Assembly (NCBI GenBank): GCA_023269545.1 | Contig: JAHFTB010000005.1 | Location: forward strand, 1 to 64,000 | DNA length: 64,000 nucleotides | Direction: 5' to 3' | DNA from: Verrucomicrobiota bacterium | GTDB lineage: Bacteria; Verrucomicrobiota; Verrucomicrobiia; Chthoniobacterales; Xiphinematobacteraceae | Part shown: positions 61,487 through 64,000 of the stretch, in pieces | Layout: each line of letters opens with the position of its first letter | Numbering within the stretch: the first letter of the stretch is position 1 | Made by a program: the position numbers and the translations under genes | The notes under the pieces: model-generated | Told to the model about the DNA's origin: nothing | Databases searched by the model: none | Seen by the model: only the letters and a program-made list of their open reading frames with translations

Positions 61487-63100
61487 ATGATGAATCAAAT
61501 AACAGGAATCAATCCGCAAATTATACAAATCACGAATCCTCCACTGGATAATTCAAAAAATCATTATGACAGACAAGATTTTCAACCTAAGATTCTCACT
61601 GAAAAAGGAAATAAAAATAATGCTCCAGTAATTGAGAAAATATTAAATAGACCAAGAGTACCACGGTCTATTGACTTCCCGATTTTTGAAAGGATCAAGA
61701 CTATTTTTTCTGAAAAGTTCGGGGCTATGCTTTTTAAAGATTTCACGGCCCAATTTTCTGAAAGACTCAAGCCTCTGCTTTCTGAAGATCTCAAAGCCCC
61801 ATTTTCTGAAAGGCTCAAAGCCAAATTTTCTTCCAGCTTATCCGTATTTCTTGAACGCTTCAGGACTTTATCTTCTGCAAGGCTCGGTACTCCGGACCCC
61901 CGATTTCCAATTTCCGGATTTGCCTCAATAAAAGACTTTTTGCAAAGTATCCGAATGGAGGGGAGCCGGCCTCCGTACTCTTTTGATAGTCCTGCGGAGT
62001 ATGCTATAAAAATTATAGATTCTATTAGCGAGATGATAATAGATGCGGGATTAATAATAAATGCAGAATTCCAAGAAGTGCAGGCTAGCCCTCAAGCGCA
62101 GGAAGTAATCCGAAATATGGCAGAGCAAAAAATTAATAGCATGAAGTCATCAGTACTCACGTTTGTAGAGAACTTAATGGAAAATTACAATTCTCTTTTA
62201 AACACCAGTGAGGCTCTTACAGAAGATGAAATTGCCAGAGCGAAACAAAACGTTTCAACGATGCTAAACTCTCGTACGCAGGGCACGAAAAGATTACACC
62301 AAGCACTTGGGCAACCCGTGCCCCCGGTCCACTCCCAACAGCCTCCGGTATCAACGATACCCGCTCAGACATTGCCTCTTCCGGACCTTCCCACGTCGTT
62401 GTCCCCCTATCGTTTCCCACTGGACGAGTATAGCAAACAAAGAAATTGGTTTGGAAGAGAAAGCTTTAAGGATAAAAAAGGCGGATTGAAGTTTCTACTT
62501 CATGAGTATGGTTACTCCTCAATGGAAAATTTTCTGGCAAGCCAGCTAGATCATCGCCCCTCTAATTCTGCCCGCGTGCAACGAGAACCGAGACTCAACC
62601 CAAAAGAAGAGACTGCTAGGAATGTGAAGAACTTCACCAAGGAACGCTGTATCCCTGACCTACAGAGGCTTGCTGAGCAGTATAGGGGCAGCATAGCTGT
62701 AGCACGTCCCGAGGACCAGGCTGCTTTAGTTCAAGCTGGCATTCATGCGATCCGATCTCGTGGGAATCAATTTGAAAAACATATAGAATCTGCTAAGGAG
62801 AAATTTAAGAGTCTAATGAAAGACAGCCTCAGGACGGTGAGATTTCAAGGGCAGACCCGGTGGAATACAGAAGGTCCTTGGCCATTTACACAAGATGAAG
62901 AGAGATGGGAGAGAGACTGGCTAACGGGGGCGGAATCGGCAAGTGGAAAAAGCCGGATGCAGGATGCAGAAATTGCAGTGGATGCAGGTGGAGAGGATGG
63001 TGGAAACGCGGGTATTGCAGCTCTACGCGAAGAAGCCTCTCAATTGATAAATGAATTGTCATCGATGAGTCGTCCCAGTTCTGTCACACCGCGATCATGA
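61487..63100 (+). CDS. Candidate secreted protein (possible T3SS substrate)
   Basis: A 537-residue protein with no recognised family, no signal peptide and no membrane helix. The first 50 residues are Asn/Ile/Pro/Gln-rich, as often in type III substrates. Residues about 70-135 hold imperfect repeats of about ten residues built on FSERLK and SEDLK. Helical segments follow, then a Pro/Gln-rich linker (about 275-310, PVPPVHSQQPPVSTIPAQTL), a middle domain (RNWFGRESFKDKKGGLKFLL) and an acidic end. The composition is unlike the enzymes around it and similar to the T3SS locus proteins at 11637 and 13954. Effector status is inference only. Confidence 0.6.
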   Translation: MMNQITGINPQIIQITNPPLDNSKNHYDRQDFQPKILTEKGNKNNAPVIEKILNRPRVPRSIDFPIFERIKTIFSEKFGAMLFKDFTAQFSERLKPLLSEDLKAPFSERLKAKFSSSLSVFLERFRTLSSARLGTPDPRFPISGFASIKDFLQSIRMEGSRPPYSFDSPAEYAIKIIDSISEMIIDAGLIINAEFQEVQASPQAQEVIRNMAEQKINSMKSSVLTFVENLMENYNSLLNTSEALTEDEIARAKQNVSTMLNSRTQGTKRLHQALGQPVPPVHSQQPPVSTIPAQTLPLPDLPTSLSPYRFPLDEYSKQRNWFGRESFKDKKGGLKFLLHEYGYSSMENFLASQLDHRPSNSARVQREPRLNPKEETARNVKNFTKERCIPDLQRLAEQYRGSIAVARPEDQAALVQAGIHAIRSRGNQFEKHIESAKEKFKSLMKDSLRTVRFQGQTRWNTEGPWPFTQDEERWERDWLTGAESASGKSRMQDAEIAVDAGGEDGGNAGIAALREEASQLINELSSMSRPSSVTPRS

Positions 63101-63411
63101 GGTGGTGGTAGCTCTGTAGATGGACTGTTGCAATTCTTTGAGAGACTGTCTCAATTTTACAAAATTGTAGAAAAGATTTGCTCGACGTTGTCGAGCAAAT
63201 ATGCAGGATCTGTCTGAAGAAGCTTTGCCGCAGGCTCTTACGCAAAAGAGCCCAAAAACAGTATGGGAAGAATTATAGCGAAGCCGGTATAAAATAAGTT
63301 TGTACCGGTTTCGCTATACAAGAGTTCTTTGCTGTGCGAGCCAGCTCTTATGGAGGAATCACAACTTCTTCTCGCGCCACCTATTCCCAGGTGCTAATTA
63401 GCCATAGGATA
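63101..63411. other. Repeat-bearing gap
   Basis: No gene seen. A TTGCTCGACG-TTG-TCGAGCAAAT inverted repeat at 63179-63201 could end the upstream transcript, since TTGCTCGACG and its complement pair over eight bases. GCAGGCTCTTACGCAAAAGA (63231-63250) joins pieces of families E and A. A family C palindrome (listed separately) follows. Confidence 0.4.
63274..63318. repeat. Family C short palindrome
   Basis: TATAGCGAAGCCGGTATAAA on the left and GTACCGGTTTCGCTATA on the right form a 45-bp near-palindrome consisting of only the two element ends. Confidence 0.8.
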
Positions 63412-64000
63412 ATGGAAATTGTTTCTATGGTTTTGATCCTATTACTGATTGTCCTTGCGGTTTTAAGCACTTGGGGAATATGCAAAATGCGCTACGATCA
63501 GGTGATCCATGGGAAAGACGTTAAGCTGGCCGGATTGCATCAGCTCATCGAGAGCGAACGGAGCGCCAGTGCTGAGCGAGTGGCCCTTTTAGAAACTGCG
63601 CGTAAGGCGCTAGCCGATGAATTCAAAGCTCTTTCTCGTGAAGCTTTAATAGCAAACAACAAATCATTTTTGGAGATTGCTGATCGTGATTTGGGAGAGC
63701 GCCAGAAAAGAATTGAGGAAGCTGTGGAACCCATGCGAGAGACGCTGAATAAATTCCATGGTGAAGTGCATGCGATCGAGAAGCAAAGGGTGGGCGCCTA
63801 CGAAAAACTGGTGGAGCAGCTTCGGGGAGTAGGGGAAGGACAACTGCGACTCCAAGGAGAAACCTCTAATTTGGTCCGGGCATTACGAGAGCCTCAAGCA
63901 CGTGGACGCTGGGGAGAAATGCAGCTTCGTCGCGTGTTGGAATTTGCGGGCATGCTGGATAAATGCGATTTCACCGAACAAAAAAGTATTCAAGGTGAGG
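63412..64000 (+). CDS. rmuC: RmuC-family DNA recombination protein, 5' part
   Basis: An open frame from ATG 63412 to the window end (196 codons). An N-terminal membrane helix (MVLILLLIVLAVLSTW, about 6-21) is followed by a coiled coil and the start of the conserved RmuC domain: ETSNLVRALREPQARGRWGE and MQLRRVLEFAGM. RmuC proteins limit inversions at short inverted repeats and contain a nuclease-like fold. The 3' part lies outside. A second ATG at 63427 is possible. Confidence 0.9.
   Translation, partial: MEIVSMVLILLLIVLAVLSTWGICKMRYDQVIHGKDVKLAGLHQLIESERSASAERVALLETARKALADEFKALSREALIANNKSFLEIADRDLGERQKRIEEAVEPMRETLNKFHGEVHAIEKQRVGAYEKLVEQLRGVGEGQLRLQGETSNLVRALREPQARGRWGEMQLRRVLEFAGMLDKCDFTEQKSIQGE

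Overview
The window looks like a chromosomal segment of a Gram-negative bacterium of the PVC superphylum, most likely Verrucomicrobiota. This is inferred from gene content: a large type III secretion (T3SS) locus, an extended Bat (aerotolerance-type) operon, LPS-assembly genes (LptE, BamD, a lipid A acyltransferase fused to a glycosyltransferase) and a tiny lipoprotein of a kind I associate with Verrucomicrobia. No 16S rRNA or other decisive taxonomic marker is present, so this placement is tentative.

Layout. 1-6.7 kb: 3' part of topoisomerase III, an arabinose-isomerase-like enzyme, tRNA-Cys, riboflavin synthase, a bifunctional penicillin-binding protein and trmD. 6.9-19.9 kb: T3SS locus, all on the + strand: needle (SctF-like), YscG-like chaperone, two unknown small genes, inner rod (SctI), inner ring (SctD with FHA domain), two small paralogues resembling YscE, a 502-residue candidate tip protein or substrate, an LcrH/SycD-type TPR chaperone, a YopB-like translocator (SctE), a coiled-coil candidate second translocator, a CesT-type chaperone and the secretin SctC. 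The ATPase, export gate (SctRSTUV), SctJ and cytoplasmic ring are not in the window. 20.0-26.5 kb: an aromatic-acid-type efflux triad (DUF1656, HlyD-type fusion protein, FUSC permease) with a second intact FUSC copy and the decayed remains of a second DUF1656-HlyD pair. 26.6-30.4 kb: a small winged-helix-like protein, the acyltransferase-glycosyltransferase fusion and purK. 30.5-39.4 kb: Bat operon (moxR, DUF58, DUF4381-like, batA, a batB-batC fusion with 77 consecutive glutamines, batD, batE, DUF3108), consistent with an envelope-associated MoxR/VWA complex. 39.5-49.5 kb: small peptidoglycan-binding protein, MMPL exporter, ychF, nif3, mpg, 40-residue lipoprotein, L,D-transpeptidase, asd, and a bamD-lptE-rsmI operon. 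49.7-64 kb: stand-alone 5'-3' exonuclease, transketolase, cysH, TerC, two MFS transporters, tRNA-fMet, HdeD-like protein, OppA-like lipoprotein, a secreted coiled-coil protein, a 537-residue candidate secreted protein and the start of rmuC.

The most distinctive feature is a set of dispersed, transposase-less palindromic repeats (called families A to E here). Family B (about 83 bp, six copies) and family C (up to 170 bp, terminal TATAGCGAAG repeats) are concentrated in and around the T3SS locus and sit directly on gene ends. In several places an element supplies the stop codon (TPR chaperone, penicillin-binding protein, probably an MFS gene) or the only available start and N-terminal codons (L,D-transpeptidase, mpg) of the neighbouring gene.
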